A DNA stretch of 64,000 bases from CAKOSP01 sp044432745 (GTDB lineage: Bacteria > Bacillota_I > Bacilli_A > RF39 > UBA660): positions 186,001 to 250,000 of the forward strand of contig JAWXUH010000001.1 in assembly GCA_044432745.1 (NCBI GenBank), in the 5' to 3' direction. The notes beneath the pieces are model-generated. The model worked only from the letters and a program-made list of their open reading frames with translations. It searched no databases and was not told where the DNA came from. The number at the start of each line of letters is the position of its first letter. The first letter of the stretch is position 1. This document shows positions 7,401 to 16,407 of the stretch, piece by piece. Made by a program: the position numbers and the translations under genes.

Positions 7401-10319
7401 TAATTTTGTACTAACTATTTTAGATACTCCAGACTCTTGCATAGTTATTCCATATAATAAGTCAGCATACTCCATCATTCTCTTTTTATGAGTTATCAGT
7501 ATAAATTGACTCTCACCCTTCATTCCATTTATATATTTACCAAACATGTCTACATTAGCCTCATCTAGCGCTGCTTCTGCTTCATCCAGTATAATAAAAG
7601 GAACTGGTCTTACATTTAATATTGCAAATAACAAACTAATAGCGGTAAGTGATTTTTCTCCTCCTGATAATGCAAATGTATTATTTAATTTCTTACCAGG
7701 TGGCTCTGCCACTATTTCTATTCCTGTATTTAATAAATCTTCTGGATTAGTTAAACTAAGTTCACCTTTTCCACCTTGAAATATTTCTCTAAATACTATT
7801 TTAAATTGCTCTGAAATTTCTTTAAATGATTTTTGGAATTTACTAATCATTATAGCATCCATTTCATTTATTATAGATAATAAATTTTGACTAGCTACTT
7901 CTAAATCTTCTTCTTGAGCTTTTAGGAAATTATACCTTTCACTTAATGATTCGTACTGTTCTATACTTCCGATATTTACTACACCTAATAAATCAATTTC
8001 TCTTTTTAAACTAGATAATTTTTGTTTAGCGGTATTTTTATCAATGTCTAAGAAATACTCCTCTTTTGCTAAATCGTAAGTTATTCCAAAATTTTCACTT
8101 AATGCTAAAAGTAAATTTTCTATTTTAACTTCAGTCTTACCTTTTTCTATTTCTCTATTTTTTATTAATAAATTAGTTTTATTAATTTCACTTTGTTTTT
8201 GCTTATAAGAATGTTCCATTGTATTTATTTGTTCAAATATATCACCTTTTTTATCTTTGTAACTTGTTAGATCATTCTCAAGAGAAATTTTCTCTTTAGC
8301 TTTTTCTGTGAGTGTTTCTATCAAATAGATTAGCTCGTCTTCAAGTTTATTACCAGCTACATTGTTAATCCCTTTTATTTCTAATGCTTTATTCTCTAAA
8401 TTATATGTAAGTTCATCTAACAATATTTTTTTACTATTTAAACCTTCATCAAGAAGAACATTTTTCTTTCCTAATAAATCTAATTTTTCATCTACATTTT
8501 CGTATTTTTCACTTACTTTTTCCAATTCCATAGATAATTCTAAATGTTTTCTTTTTTCTTCAGTAAGCTCTCTTTCAAGAGATTTGATAGAATTTTTGTC
8601 ATTTCTATCAAACTTATCACTTGCTCCTCCAGATAAAGCTCCTCCTGCGAATAATATTGAACCATCTAATGATACAATTTTATATTTGAAATCTACTAAT
8701 TTACCAATTTCATTTAATGAATCAAGTGTATCTACTATTATTACATTTCCCATTAAATTTTCTACTATTGATTTGTATTTTTTATCAAATTCAACTAAAT
8801 CACTCAGCACTCCTATAAATGCTTCGTTTTTCTTAATTTTTTCAAGATATTTATTTTCTATATTTCTTGATTTTATTATATCTATTGGATAAAATGTTGC
8901 TTTTCCCAATTTATTAGTTTTTAAGTAATTTATTGCATTTTTTGCACTATCAAAATCTTTTGTTACAATATAATTTGTAGCTCCTGCTAGTGAAGCTGTT
9001 AGCGCAACATTATATATGTCTTTGCTCTCTATTATATTTCCTACTGTATCTTCTATACCAGACAATCTATCGTTATTTACAATCGATCTTACTGCTTTTG
9101 GATAAAATTCTCCATTTAATATATTATTTTTTGTAATTTCAATTCTATTTTCTAAATAACTAATTGCTTTATTTTTTGCTTCAATTGTAGCATTTGCATT
9201 ACTTTTTTTAATTTTAGAAGTAATTAATAAATTTGATAATTGATCAATTTCTTCCATTAATTCTTTTTTTTCTATTAATAAGCCATCAACCTGTGTTCTT
9301 AATATTTGTTCTTTTTTTATTAAATTACTTTCTTCTTCTTTTAATTTTATTAAAGCTTCATTCATATCAAGTTTTTTTGATGAAAATCTTTGTCTTTCAA
9401 TTGTTATTTGCTTTTCACTTGATAACTTAGATATATCAGCGTTTATATTTATCAATTTTTGATTCACATCAGTTATTAGTTCGTCTATTTTCAAACTTTC
9501 TAACCTTAACATTTCAACTTCACTTATATTAGTTTCTACATTAAAACTACATATACTATCGTTTAATACTGTTAATTCTGATATCAAATCACTATTTCTT
9601 AAATTTAATTCATCTATATCTTCTGTTATTAATGCTATTTCTATATTTTTAGATTTTTCGCTTAAATCTAAAAACTTTTTAGCATTTTCGCTTTGTTTTT
9701 TTAACGGTTTAACAGTTTTTTCAAGTTCATCTATAACTAATTTTATACTAGATAAATTATCTTTAGTTTTATCTAATTTTTTTATAGCTTCTTCTTTTCT
9801 TGTTTTATATTTTAAAACACCTGCAGCAGATTCAAATATTATCCTTCTATCAATTGGTTTTGAATTAACTATTTCTGTTACATTACCTTGAGAAATAATA
9901 TTAAAAGCTCCACTACCTGCTCCTGAATCTAAAAACAAATCACGTATATCTTTTAACCTTACTCTTGCAGAATTTATGTAATAATCATTTTCTCCCGTTT
10001 TATAAACTTCTCTTTTTATTTCAATTTCATCAAACTCACTATTTAAATAATGATCTTTATTATCAAAACACAATGTAACACTAGCCTTTTTTTGACCATC
10101 TCTATTTGCTGATCCACTAAATATTACATCACTCATTATCGATGATCCTCTAAGTTGTTTTACCGATTGTTCTCCTAAAACCCATCTGATTGCATCTACT
10201 ATATTACTCTTTCCACTTCCGTTTGGACCTACTACTGCTGTTATATCTTTATTAAATTCTATTACTGTTTTATCAGCAAATGATTTAAATCCTACTGCTT
10301 TTATACTTTTTAAATACAT
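7392..10319 (-). CDS. smc: Chromosome partition protein SMC, short-armed
   Basis: ATPase core of the condensin-like complex that organises and segregates the chromosome. Walker A GPNGSGKSN (about 32-40), hinge about 405-570 (GIEDTVGNI, LAGATNYIVT, FAGGALSGGASDK), ABC signature LSGGEKS (about 885-891) and Walker B PFIILDEAEAALDE (about 908-921) are intact. Coiled-coil arms fill about 170-400 and 575-835. The total of 975 residues compares with about 1190 in B. subtilis; the loss is in the arms. The start is the ATG at 10319 rather than a TTG one codon earlier. It follows rnc by four bases, forming an rnc-smc operon as in Bacillus. Confidence 0.96.
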   Translation of the reverse strand: MYLKSIKAVGFKSFADKTVIEFNKDITAVVGPNGSGKSNIVDAIRWVLGEQSVKQLRGSSIMSDVIFSGSANRDGQKKASVTLCFDNKDHYLNSEFDEIEIKREVYKTGENDYYINSARVRLKDIRDLFLDSGAGSGAFNIISQGNVTEIVNSKPIDRRIIFESAAGVLKYKTRKEEAIKKLDKTKDNLSSIKLVIDELEKTVKPLKKQSENAKKFLDLSEKSKNIEIALITEDIDELNLRNSDLISELTVLNDSICSFNVETNISEVEMLRLESLKIDELITDVNQKLININADISKLSSEKQITIERQRFSSKKLDMNEALIKLKEEESNLIKKEQILRTQVDGLLIEKKELMEEIDQLSNLLITSKIKKSNANATIEAKNKAISYLENRIEITKNNILNGEFYPKAVRSIVNNDRLSGIEDTVGNIIESKDIYNVALTASLAGATNYIVTKDFDSAKNAINYLKTNKLGKATFYPIDIIKSRNIENKYLEKIKKNEAFIGVLSDLVEFDKKYKSIVENLMGNVIIVDTLDSLNEIGKLVDFKYKIVSLDGSILFAGGALSGGASDKFDRNDKNSIKSLERELTEEKRKHLELSMELEKVSEKYENVDEKLDLLGKKNVLLDEGLNSKKILLDELTYNLENKALEIKGINNVAGNKLEDELIYLIETLTEKAKEKISLENDLTSYKDKKGDIFEQINTMEHSYKQKQSEINKTNLLIKNREIEKGKTEVKIENLLLALSENFGITYDLAKEEYFLDIDKNTAKQKLSSLKREIDLLGVVNIGSIEQYESLSERYNFLKAQEEDLEVASQNLLSIINEMDAIMISKFQKSFKEISEQFKIVFREIFQGGKGELSLTNPEDLLNTGIEIVAEPPGKKLNNTFALSGGEKSLTAISLLFAILNVRPVPFIILDEAEAALDEANVDMFGKYINGMKGESQFILITHKKRMMEYADLLYGITMQESGVSKIVSTKLED

Positions 10320-10323
10320 CAAA

Positions 10324-10971
10324 TCACCCTTTTACACTTTTTTCATAAGCTATTTTAGCTGCTCTTTGCTCTGCTTCTTTCTTACCGCGTCCTGTACCTC
10401 TTCCATAAACAATATTATCTATTATTAAATCAATAACAAACGTTTTATCGTGCGCATCTCCAGATTCGCTTACTAATTTGTATGTAATACTTTGTTTACT
10501 TGTTTGGCAATATTCTTGCATAAGTGATTTATAATCATCAAAAAAGTGTTTTCCAGCTTTTATTTCTGGCACTACTATATCATGTATAAATTCCTTCGCT
10601 GAATCAAAACCACGTTCTAAATATATAGCTGCTATTATCGCTTCAAATATATCTGCACAGATCGTATCATTTACTTCTTGACCTCGCCCTACTTTAATAT
10701 AAGGTTTTAACCCTATTTTTTGACTATAATAATCTAAAGCAGCTTCACATACAAATGATGCTCTTTTCTTACTCATTTCACCTTCTTTTAAATTTTCATT
10801 CTTATATAGATAATTACTTATTACTAATTGTAATACCGCATCACCTAAAAATTCTAATCTTTCGTAATTTTCCTCTATCTTATTTTCATAACTATAACTT
10901 GAATGCATCAATGCTGTATTTAATAGTTTACTTGTACTTAAGGATAAATTATATTTCTTTAAAAATCTCAT
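10324..10971 (-). CDS. rnc: Ribonuclease III
   Basis: Double-stranded RNA endonuclease for rRNA and mRNA processing. The catalytic signature NYERLEFLGDAVLQ is followed by the second acidic site in DIFEAIIAAIYLE, and the C-terminal dsRNA-binding domain ends GRGKKEAEQRAAKIAYEK. The frame is open back to an ATG at 11022, but I chose the ATG at 10971 (starting MRFLKKYNLS, 215 aa). A good extended -10 promoter lies inside the longer version, and GGAAATGG sits just before 10971. Confidence 0.95.
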   Translation of the reverse strand: MRFLKKYNLSLSTSKLLNTALMHSSYSYENKIEENYERLEFLGDAVLQLVISNYLYKNENLKEGEMSKKRASFVCEAALDYYSQKIGLKPYIKVGRGQEVNDTICADIFEAIIAAIYLERGFDSAKEFIHDIVVPEIKAGKHFFDDYKSLMQEYCQTSKQSITYKLVSESGDAHDKTFVIDLIIDNIVYGRGTGRGKKEAEQRAAKIAYEKSVKG

Positions 10972-10993
10972 ATTACCATTTCCAATCAATATA

Positions 10994-11022
10994 ATTATAA
11001 CAAATATAATCTTATATTCCAA
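10994..11022 (-). promoter_or_regulatory. Sigma-A promoter of rnc-smc
   Basis: Minus strand: -35 TTGGAA (11017-11022), 17-base spacer, -10 TATAAT (10994-10999) with extended TGT. Its position fixes the rnc start at 10971. Confidence 0.7.
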
Positions 11023-11063
11023 TATAAATAGCTAAAAAAATGACAATAGCTAAAAATATCTTG

Positions 11064-11092
11064 TTTACAAATGAATTTCTTTTTGCTATAAT
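11064..11092 (+). promoter_or_regulatory. Promoter of the tRNA-Lys/Ile/Glu cluster
   Basis: -35 TTTACA (11064-11069), 17-base spacer, extended -10 TGCTATAAT (TATAAT at 11087-11092). It is 20 bases before the tRNA-Lys 5' end. Confidence 0.75.
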
Positions 11093-11112
11093 TGTTTTGT
11101 ATTTACATACAT

Positions 11113-11188
11113 GTCTCCATAGCTCAGTTGGTAGAGCAACTGACTCTTAATCAGTGGGTCGCAGGTTCAAGCCCTGCTGGGGACACCA
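11113..11188 (+). tRNA. tRNA-Lys (CTT)
   Basis: A 76-nt cloverleaf with encoded CCA. Acceptor GTCTCCA pairs with TGGGGAC, the anticodon loop ACTCTTAA gives CTT, and the T-loop GTTCAAG is standard. Confidence 0.96.
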
Positions 11189-11276
11189 TTTTTTAATATT
11201 TTTGTATTATATTTATCTCATTTTGATGATTTTTAAAAAAAATATCAACTTTTTGAGAAAAATGTTTAAAAAAGGC

Positions 11277-11305
11277 TTGCATTAATGCAAAAAGTATTGT
11301 AGAAT
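11277..11305 (+). promoter_or_regulatory. Second promoter, upstream of tRNA-Ile
   Basis: -35 TTGCAT (11277-11282), 17-base spacer, -10 TAGAAT (11300-11305). It would drive tRNA-Ile and tRNA-Glu independently of the upstream tRNA-Lys. Confidence 0.55.
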
Positions 11306-11325
11306 TAATTTGCAGTCAAAAAAAT

Positions 11326-11402
<77 letters not shown>

Positions 11403-11407
11403 TTTTT

Positions 11408-11483
11408 GGCCCGTTGGTGAAATGGTTAACACACATGCCTTTCACGCATGCATTCACGGGTTCGAACCCCGTACGGGTCACCA
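11408..11483 (+). tRNA. tRNA-Glu (TTC)
   Basis: A 76-nt cloverleaf with encoded CCA. Acceptor GGCCCGT pairs with ACGGGTC, and the anticodon loop CTTTCAC gives TTC. Confidence 0.95.
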
Positions 11484-11496
11484 TTTAAAAATTGCA

Positions 11497-11527
11497 GACT
11501 AACAAATTTATTTGTTAGTCTTTTTTT
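11497..11527 (+). terminator. Terminator of the tRNA-Lys/Ile/Glu cluster
   Basis: Perfect 11-bp stem AGACTAACAAA (11497-11507) with TTTGTTAGTCT (11511-11521), then a T-run. Confidence 0.9.
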
Positions 11528-11573
11528 GTCTTTATATATTTAATATCTATTATTTATAGATATAAAAACACAT

Positions 11574-11605
11574 AAAAAAAATCAACAAACTAATTTGTTG
11601 ATTTA
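11574..11605 (-). terminator. Terminator of tRNA-Ser
   Basis: ATCAACAAA (11581-11589) pairs with TTTGTTGAT (11594-11602). On the minus strand a run of U follows the stem. Confidence 0.8.
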
Positions 11606-11615
11606 ATTAACTTTA

Positions 11616-11706
11616 TGGCGAAGCAGGAGAGATTTGAACTCTCGCGCCAGTTTCCCGACCTACACCCTTAGCAGGGGCGCCTCTTCAGCCTCTTGAGTAC
11701 TGCTCC
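11616..11706 (-). tRNA. tRNA-Ser (GCT)
   Basis: A 91-nt type II tRNA with long variable arm and encoded CCA. Acceptor GGAGCAG pairs with CTGCTTC, and the anticodon loop CTGCTAA gives GCT. It is convergent with the tRNA-Lys/Ile/Glu cluster. Confidence 0.95.
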
Positions 11707-11769
11707 AAAGCTAATATAAGTTTAATATAAATATATGGCTTTGTCAATATATTTTTTGTTTTTTTCATT

Positions 11770-12975
11770 TTATCTGTCATATACACCGTATATCATCCTC
11801 ATTACCGCTAAATATAAGTATGATATTTTATACCAGGTTGCATAATCAACTACTCCTGTTACACTTAAATTAAATGTAGATTGAAAAAAAACAACCGATT
11901 CTCTTGTATTTTCATCAAATTCTCCATTAGGATTATTTATTTTTATTAATCCAGGATAATTACCTCGTATTATATTTATATATTCTTGCATTTTTTTCAC
12001 CGCTTCACCGCACGCTCCTAAAGATAAATTATATCCTGGAAATGATGTAGGGAGACCTACAGCATATTTTGCTTCTTTAAATTCTATACTATCTCCATAA
12101 TAATATCTTAAAATATTATAATATGTATATCCTCTACTAGCTAGATCACTTGAACCCCATTGATATAACCAATCTTCATTTTTTGTAACATCTCCATCAC
12201 AATATTGAGCAAACATTGGCTCATTTTTATTTGTTCTTTTTATATATTGAGGCAACATTTCATCTACTACAACATTTATAGTATCAAATGTTGCTTTATT
12301 TACTGTATACTTTTGATCGTATGCTGTTACAGACGTTATTGTAAATGCATATCCTTTTGATGGATACCACTCTGTATAAACTCTATTTAACGTATATGAT
12401 ATTATTGCAAGTATATTAGCTTTTAAAGCTTCTACTCCCCAAGTTGGATATATTTCACTTGCTGCTACATTTTTTATGTAGTCTGCAAACGGAACATAAT
12501 ACTTTGATGCCTTATAATCATCTGGATATCCATCATGAACTATTACGTATTCTGGAATTAATACATCTTTTAATACATATGTACTCGCATTATTTTCCTC
12601 TTCTTTATATTTTGAAGAATAATTACCATTTAAAACAGGTGGATCTATAAATATACTTTTTATTTTATTCTCCTCTGCTGGTTCTAAGAATATTTTTTGT
12701 TCAGTTGTTACATTTTCAAATATTTCTATATTATTTATATAATAATCACTAAAACCTTCTGCTGTTATTTTCAAATCATATTTATAACTTATATCCTTAC
12801 TTCCTTTTTCTAACGAATTTTCTTTAGGATAAGTTCCTAATACTATTGAACCAGTTGTTCCAAACTCATCTGTTGTATGCAATGTATCATTTGTTAATAT
12901 AAAAACATTAGCATCTTTTACCGGCGTTGATTCATCCATCGTATATACTGCTACTTTTAAATATCCATTTTTCAT
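11770..12975 (-). CDS. SleC-like spore cortex-lytic enzyme (SpoIID-type domain plus peptidoglycan binding)
   Basis: The 401 residues fall into an N-terminal beta-rich domain (about 1-100, opening MKNGYLKVAVYT, resembling carboxypeptidase-regulatory folds), a linker, a SpoIID/LytB-type domain (about 160-310) with NVAASEIYPTWGVEALKANI, and a PG_binding_1 domain (about 320-400). The order matches the Clostridium cortex-lytic enzyme SleC, a lytic transglycosylase that degrades spore cortex at germination. There is no obvious signal peptide. Upstream it faces a LysM protein across a 62-base divergent promoter region. Alternative: another SpoIID-domain wall hydrolase. Confidence 0.78.
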   Translation of the reverse strand: MKNGYLKVAVYTMDESTPVKDANVFILTNDTLHTTDEFGTTGSIVLGTYPKENSLEKGSKDISYKYDLKITAEGFSDYYINNIEIFENVTTEQKIFLEPAEENKIKSIFIDPPVLNGNYSSKYKEEENNASTYVLKDVLIPEYVIVHDGYPDDYKASKYYVPFADYIKNVAASEIYPTWGVEALKANILAIISYTLNRVYTEWYPSKGYAFTITSVTAYDQKYTVNKATFDTINVVVDEMLPQYIKRTNKNEPMFAQYCDGDVTKNEDWLYQWGSSDLASRGYTYYNILRYYYGDSIEFKEAKYAVGLPTSFPGYNLSLGACGEAVKKMQEYINIIRGNYPGLIKINNPNGEFDENTRESVVFFQSTFNLSVTGVVDYATWYKISYLYLAVMRMIYGVYDR

Positions 12976-13037
12976 TTTTTTCTCCTCTTAGTACTTATTT
13001 CTTTCTATTTTAAATATACTACATTAGGAGCTATATT

Positions 13038-14129
13038 ATGAATAATGAAAAAATATTAAAAATTGGAGACTCTGGTGATGATGTTACTCTTCTTCAAAGT
13101 CTTCTAAAAATCAATGATTTCTTTCCACAAATAATAACTGGTGTTTATGGACCTGATACTTCCCATTTTGTTTCAAAATTCCAAAACAAATATAATATAA
13201 ATGAAGAAGGTTATACTGGATATTATACTTTTGAAAAACTTTATAATCTTACAATAGATAATAACTTTGTAGGAAACGTTCTAGAATACCCTACTATTAA
13301 ACTCGGAGATACAGACCCTTATGTATATAAACTAAAATCTATTTTAACAGAGATGGAATATTATAATGGAGAAATTAATAACTATTTTAGCGATGATCTT
13401 GATACATGCGTTAAAATATACCAATTAGTCAATAAACTTGTAACCGATGGCATTGTGGGCACTCTTACCTGGAGTAGTTTAATTAATATATATACGCCTC
13501 TTTCTCTTTGCAGTGATAATGATGTTCCACAGGAAGATCCAGACTACTACATAGTTGTTTCTGGTGATACTTTATATTCTATTGCTAATAAATTTAATAC
13601 TTCTGTTTCACACCTAATGGAACTTAATAATCTTTCTAATACTGCGCTAACTATAGGTCAAAAACTACTTATTAATAATTTATCTAATGATTCAAGTACA
13701 TATACTGTAGTAGCTGGTGATACACTCTACTCTATTGCTTCTAAATATAATACTTCTGTTTCCGTATTAAAAGAACTTAATAATCTTACTTCAGATATAC
13801 TCACTATTGGACAAACTCTAATAATTAATGTACCTACAGATAATTACTCTACTTATATAGTAGTTTCTGGTGATACTTTATATTCTATTGCTTCTAAGTA
13901 TAATACTTCTGTTTCTGATTTAATATCAATAAACGGACTTACTTCTAGTAACTTGTATATAGGCCAAAAAATTAAAGTACCTTCTTCTCTTGAAAATTAT
14001 TATACAATTGTAGCAGGTGATACACTTTATTCTATTTCTAATAAATTTAATACTTCTGTTTCTAAAATAATGGAAGATAATAAACTTTCTGATACTAATT
14101 TATATATTGGACAACAATTAAAAATTTAA
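13038..14129 (+). CDS. Peptidoglycan-binding and LysM repeat protein
   Basis: 363 residues: two PG_binding_1-like units (about 5-70 and 83-150), a short linker, and four LysM domains (about 171-214, 221-264, 272-314, 321-363). Each LysM carries a close copy of SGDTLYSIASKYNTSVS. The repeats are 45-60 codons apart and so similar that recent internal duplication is likely. There is no signal peptide or catalytic domain, so it is probably a cortex- or spore-surface-binding protein, paired with the divergent SleC-like gene. The ATG at 13038 follows TTAGGAG. Confidence 0.85.
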   Translation: MNNEKILKIGDSGDDVTLLQSLLKINDFFPQIITGVYGPDTSHFVSKFQNKYNINEEGYTGYYTFEKLYNLTIDNNFVGNVLEYPTIKLGDTDPYVYKLKSILTEMEYYNGEINNYFSDDLDTCVKIYQLVNKLVTDGIVGTLTWSSLINIYTPLSLCSDNDVPQEDPDYYIVVSGDTLYSIANKFNTSVSHLMELNNLSNTALTIGQKLLINNLSNDSSTYTVVAGDTLYSIASKYNTSVSVLKELNNLTSDILTIGQTLIINVPTDNYSTYIVVSGDTLYSIASKYNTSVSDLISINGLTSSNLYIGQKIKVPSSLENYYTIVAGDTLYSISNKFNTSVSKIMEDNKLSDTNLYIGQQLKI

Positions 14130-14177
14130 GTTATACTTACTCTTTAAAATTATGTTATACTATTTCTAGGAGTATTT

Positions 14178-15371
14178 ATGAAGAAGTATATAACTATTTT
14201 ACCTTTAATTTTCTTACTGTTTTTTTTAACATTTTATATCTATAATAGCAAATTTGAAGTTATTTTTGATGAGGAATTCAATAAACAAAATATTGTTTAC
14301 AATAACGATATTATTATTAATTATTACGATAATATTTTATTAACTGACATAATTAGTTTAAATGAAGGAGATATTTCTAAAATCAAACTAGATACAGATT
14401 TTATTGGTAATAAAGTTATAGATTTTTATTATTCTATAGGTAATGACGTATACAAAGCTTCTGCTAATTATACAGTTGTTGATACTGAGGCACCACTTAT
14501 TCTTAATTCACCTTCTTACTCAGTATTAAATGGTAATAGTATTAATTTTTTAAACACAATCTTTGTAGCTGATAATTACGATACACAAATAGATTGTTCA
14601 ATAGATGGTGACTATGACTTTAACGTTACTGGAACATATAACTTAAGTATTGGTTGTATGGATACTTCTGGTAACTTTATTAGAAATTACTTTAATTTAT
14701 ACGTTAAAGACGAAATAGAGACTTATAATTATACGAGCAGTGATATCTATTTTGATGATTTACTTGATAATTATATAGACGAAAATAGTTCTGCAGGAAT
14801 CGATGTTTCCCACTGGCAAGGTGATATTGATTGGGACAAAGTAAAAGCCGCTGGAGCTGAATTTGTTATTATAAGAATTGGTTATGCACCATCTGATGAT
14901 GGAGATTTCTTTTTAGATAAGAAATTTGAAGAAAATATCAAAGGTGCTAAGGAAGCTGGACTTGACGTAGGACTTTATTATTTTAGCTATGCTAGAAGTA
15001 TCGAACAAGTTGTAGAACATGCTAATTTTATTGTAGATAAACTTGATGGTATGGAACTTGAACTTCCAATATCATTTGATTGGGAAATATGGAGCAAATT
15101 TAAAGAATATGAACTTAATTTAGCTACACTTAATCAAATGGCACTTGCTTTTATCGAAACAGTTGAGGAAGCCGGTTATGAAGGTATGAACTATTCTAGC
15201 GCTTATTATCTTCGCAACATTTGGGATATAGATGTTCCTACTTGGCTAGCGCACTATACTACTCAAACTAATTATGAAGGAGATTACTTTATGTGGCAAC
15301 TTGCTGACACTGGTAAAATTGATGGCATAAGCGGGTACGTTGATCTTAATATATTATATAAAAACAAATAA
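14178..15371 (+). CDS. Membrane-anchored GH25 lysozyme with Ig-like domain
   Basis: 397 residues: an N-terminal membrane anchor or uncleaved signal (about 4-22), an extracellular region including an Ig-like beta domain (about 100-178, VVDTEAPLILN then GTYNLSIGCMDTSGN, resembling DUF5011), and a C-terminal GH25 muramidase (about 205-397). The GH25 active site is visible: GIDVSHWQGDIDW (Asp209) and FDWEIW (Asp301, Glu303), with IIRIGYAP and GLYYFSYA. It would cleave the MurNAc-GlcNAc bond in peptidoglycan. Its start follows CTAGGAG, 48 bases after the LysM gene. Confidence 0.93.
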   Translation: MKKYITILPLIFLLFFLTFYIYNSKFEVIFDEEFNKQNIVYNNDIIINYYDNILLTDIISLNEGDISKIKLDTDFIGNKVIDFYYSIGNDVYKASANYTVVDTEAPLILNSPSYSVLNGNSINFLNTIFVADNYDTQIDCSIDGDYDFNVTGTYNLSIGCMDTSGNFIRNYFNLYVKDEIETYNYTSSDIYFDDLLDNYIDENSSAGIDVSHWQGDIDWDKVKAAGAEFVIIRIGYAPSDDGDFFLDKKFEENIKGAKEAGLDVGLYYFSYARSIEQVVEHANFIVDKLDGMELELPISFDWEIWSKFKEYELNLATLNQMALAFIETVEEAGYEGMNYSSAYYLRNIWDIDVPTWLAHYTTQTNYEGDYFMWQLADTGKIDGISGYVDLNILYKNK

Positions 15372-15404
15372 AAAAGTTTTAGAATATAATTCTAAAACTT
15401 TTTT
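15371..15404. terminator. Terminator between the GH25 lysozyme and the acidic surface protein
   Basis: AAAAAGTTTTAGAAT (15371-15385) pairs with ATTCTAAAACTTTTT (15389-15403). A/T runs on both sides let it work in both directions. Confidence 0.85.
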
Positions 15405-15449
15405 ATTTTTAATTTTTTTCTTTAAGTTAAATTATTTATAATTTAAAAC

Positions 15450-16202
15450 TTAAGATTTTTTAATTTTTTTCGCTGTTAAAAAACCAGCTATAAACATAAT
15501 AACAGAAATCGAAATAATTATAATTGTATTGATAATAGTATTATTATCTTTATCATCTTCGCTTATTTCTTCTTTATTTATTATATCTTTTTCTTCTTCA
15601 ACATCTTCTTCTTTAACTTCTTCATCTTCTTCTTCATCTAAAGTATCAGAAAAATTAATAGTAAGTGATGAGTAATATATTTTATCATATTTAGAATTAG
15701 GATTTGAAACTCTCTCTCTTGTTAAAATAACGTTGTACTCTGCTAATTTACTTATAGCATCATTACTAATAACATCAGAGTTTATATCAAAAATTATTGA
15801 ATCATAACCTTTTGAAAGTAAATAGGCATCTATAATAACTTCTATAACACCAAAGTTGTTAACAGCTCTATTAAAAGTACAATCTATTCCATCACCTTCT
15901 GGATTAAATGGCAAAGTTGAATAATCTTCTGACCAAACAAGTGCATCTATAGAACTATCATACTTAAATTCAAATTCTCCCGGACCTCCACATGTTTTAT
16001 CTATATCATGATCATATGTTATAGTACCGGTACTTTCATTAAATGAATAAGAAACATGATGTCCACTATAATAATCTGAATGATATATATATGTACTTGT
16101 ATAAGGTATATATGCTTGGATACGATTTACGTCATCTATAGAAGCAGAAACATCCATAGATGATAATAAACACAAACACAACAAATATAAAATTTTTTTC
16201 AT
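15450..16202 (-). CDS. Surface protein with signal peptide, acidic stalk and C-terminal membrane anchor
   Basis: No family recognised. A signal peptide (MKKILYLLCLCLLSSMDVSA) is followed by a Tyr-rich extracellular domain, then a long Glu/Asp stalk (about 190-220), a single membrane helix (TIINTIIIISISVIMFIAGF) and a basic tail KKIKKS, as in stop-transfer anchored proteins. The frame is open to a GTG at 16208, but AGGAGG is nine bases from the ATG at 16202 and only three from the GTG, so I use the ATG (250 aa). An extended -10 (TGATATAAT, 16225-16233) precedes it. Confidence 0.75.
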   Translation of the reverse strand: MKKILYLLCLCLLSSMDVSASIDDVNRIQAYIPYTSTYIYHSDYYSGHHVSYSFNESTGTITYDHDIDKTCGGPGEFEFKYDSSIDALVWSEDYSTLPFNPEGDGIDCTFNRAVNNFGVIEVIIDAYLLSKGYDSIIFDINSDVISNDAISKLAEYNVILTRERVSNPNSKYDKIYYSSLTINFSDTLDEEEDEEVKEEDVEEEKDIINKEEISEDDKDNNTIINTIIIISISVIMFIAGFLTAKKIKKS

Positions 16203-16380
16203 ACACACTTTCCTCCTTTTTTTTATTATATCACTACACTATACTTATACATTGAATTCAAATACTTTTATTTTTTTATATACATATAATTTACTATTTT
16301 TTATTTATTAATAACATGTAAATATAATGTAATCATTAATATTCTTCTTTTGTTTTATTATTTATATTGTTTTTAAATGA

Positions 16381-16386
16381 TATAAT
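16381..16386 (+). promoter_or_regulatory. Extended -10 promoter of the 261-aa protein gene
   Basis: TATAAT preceded by TGA (extended -10), 21 bases before the ATG at 16408. The -35 is weak. Confidence 0.5.
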
Positions 16387-16407
16387 ATTTAAAAGGAGAA
16401 TAAAATA

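Noticed and set aside
10972..11022. N-terminal extension of RNase III to the ATG at 11022
   Set aside because: The extension contains a good extended -10 promoter, is hydrophobic and unlike the family, and the ATG at 10971 has a better RBS.
13540..14110. Repeated DNA segments as a repeat array
   Set aside because: They are the coding repeats of four LysM domains, not a CRISPR or minisatellite. No CRISPR-like repeat-spacer pattern was seen anywhere in the window.
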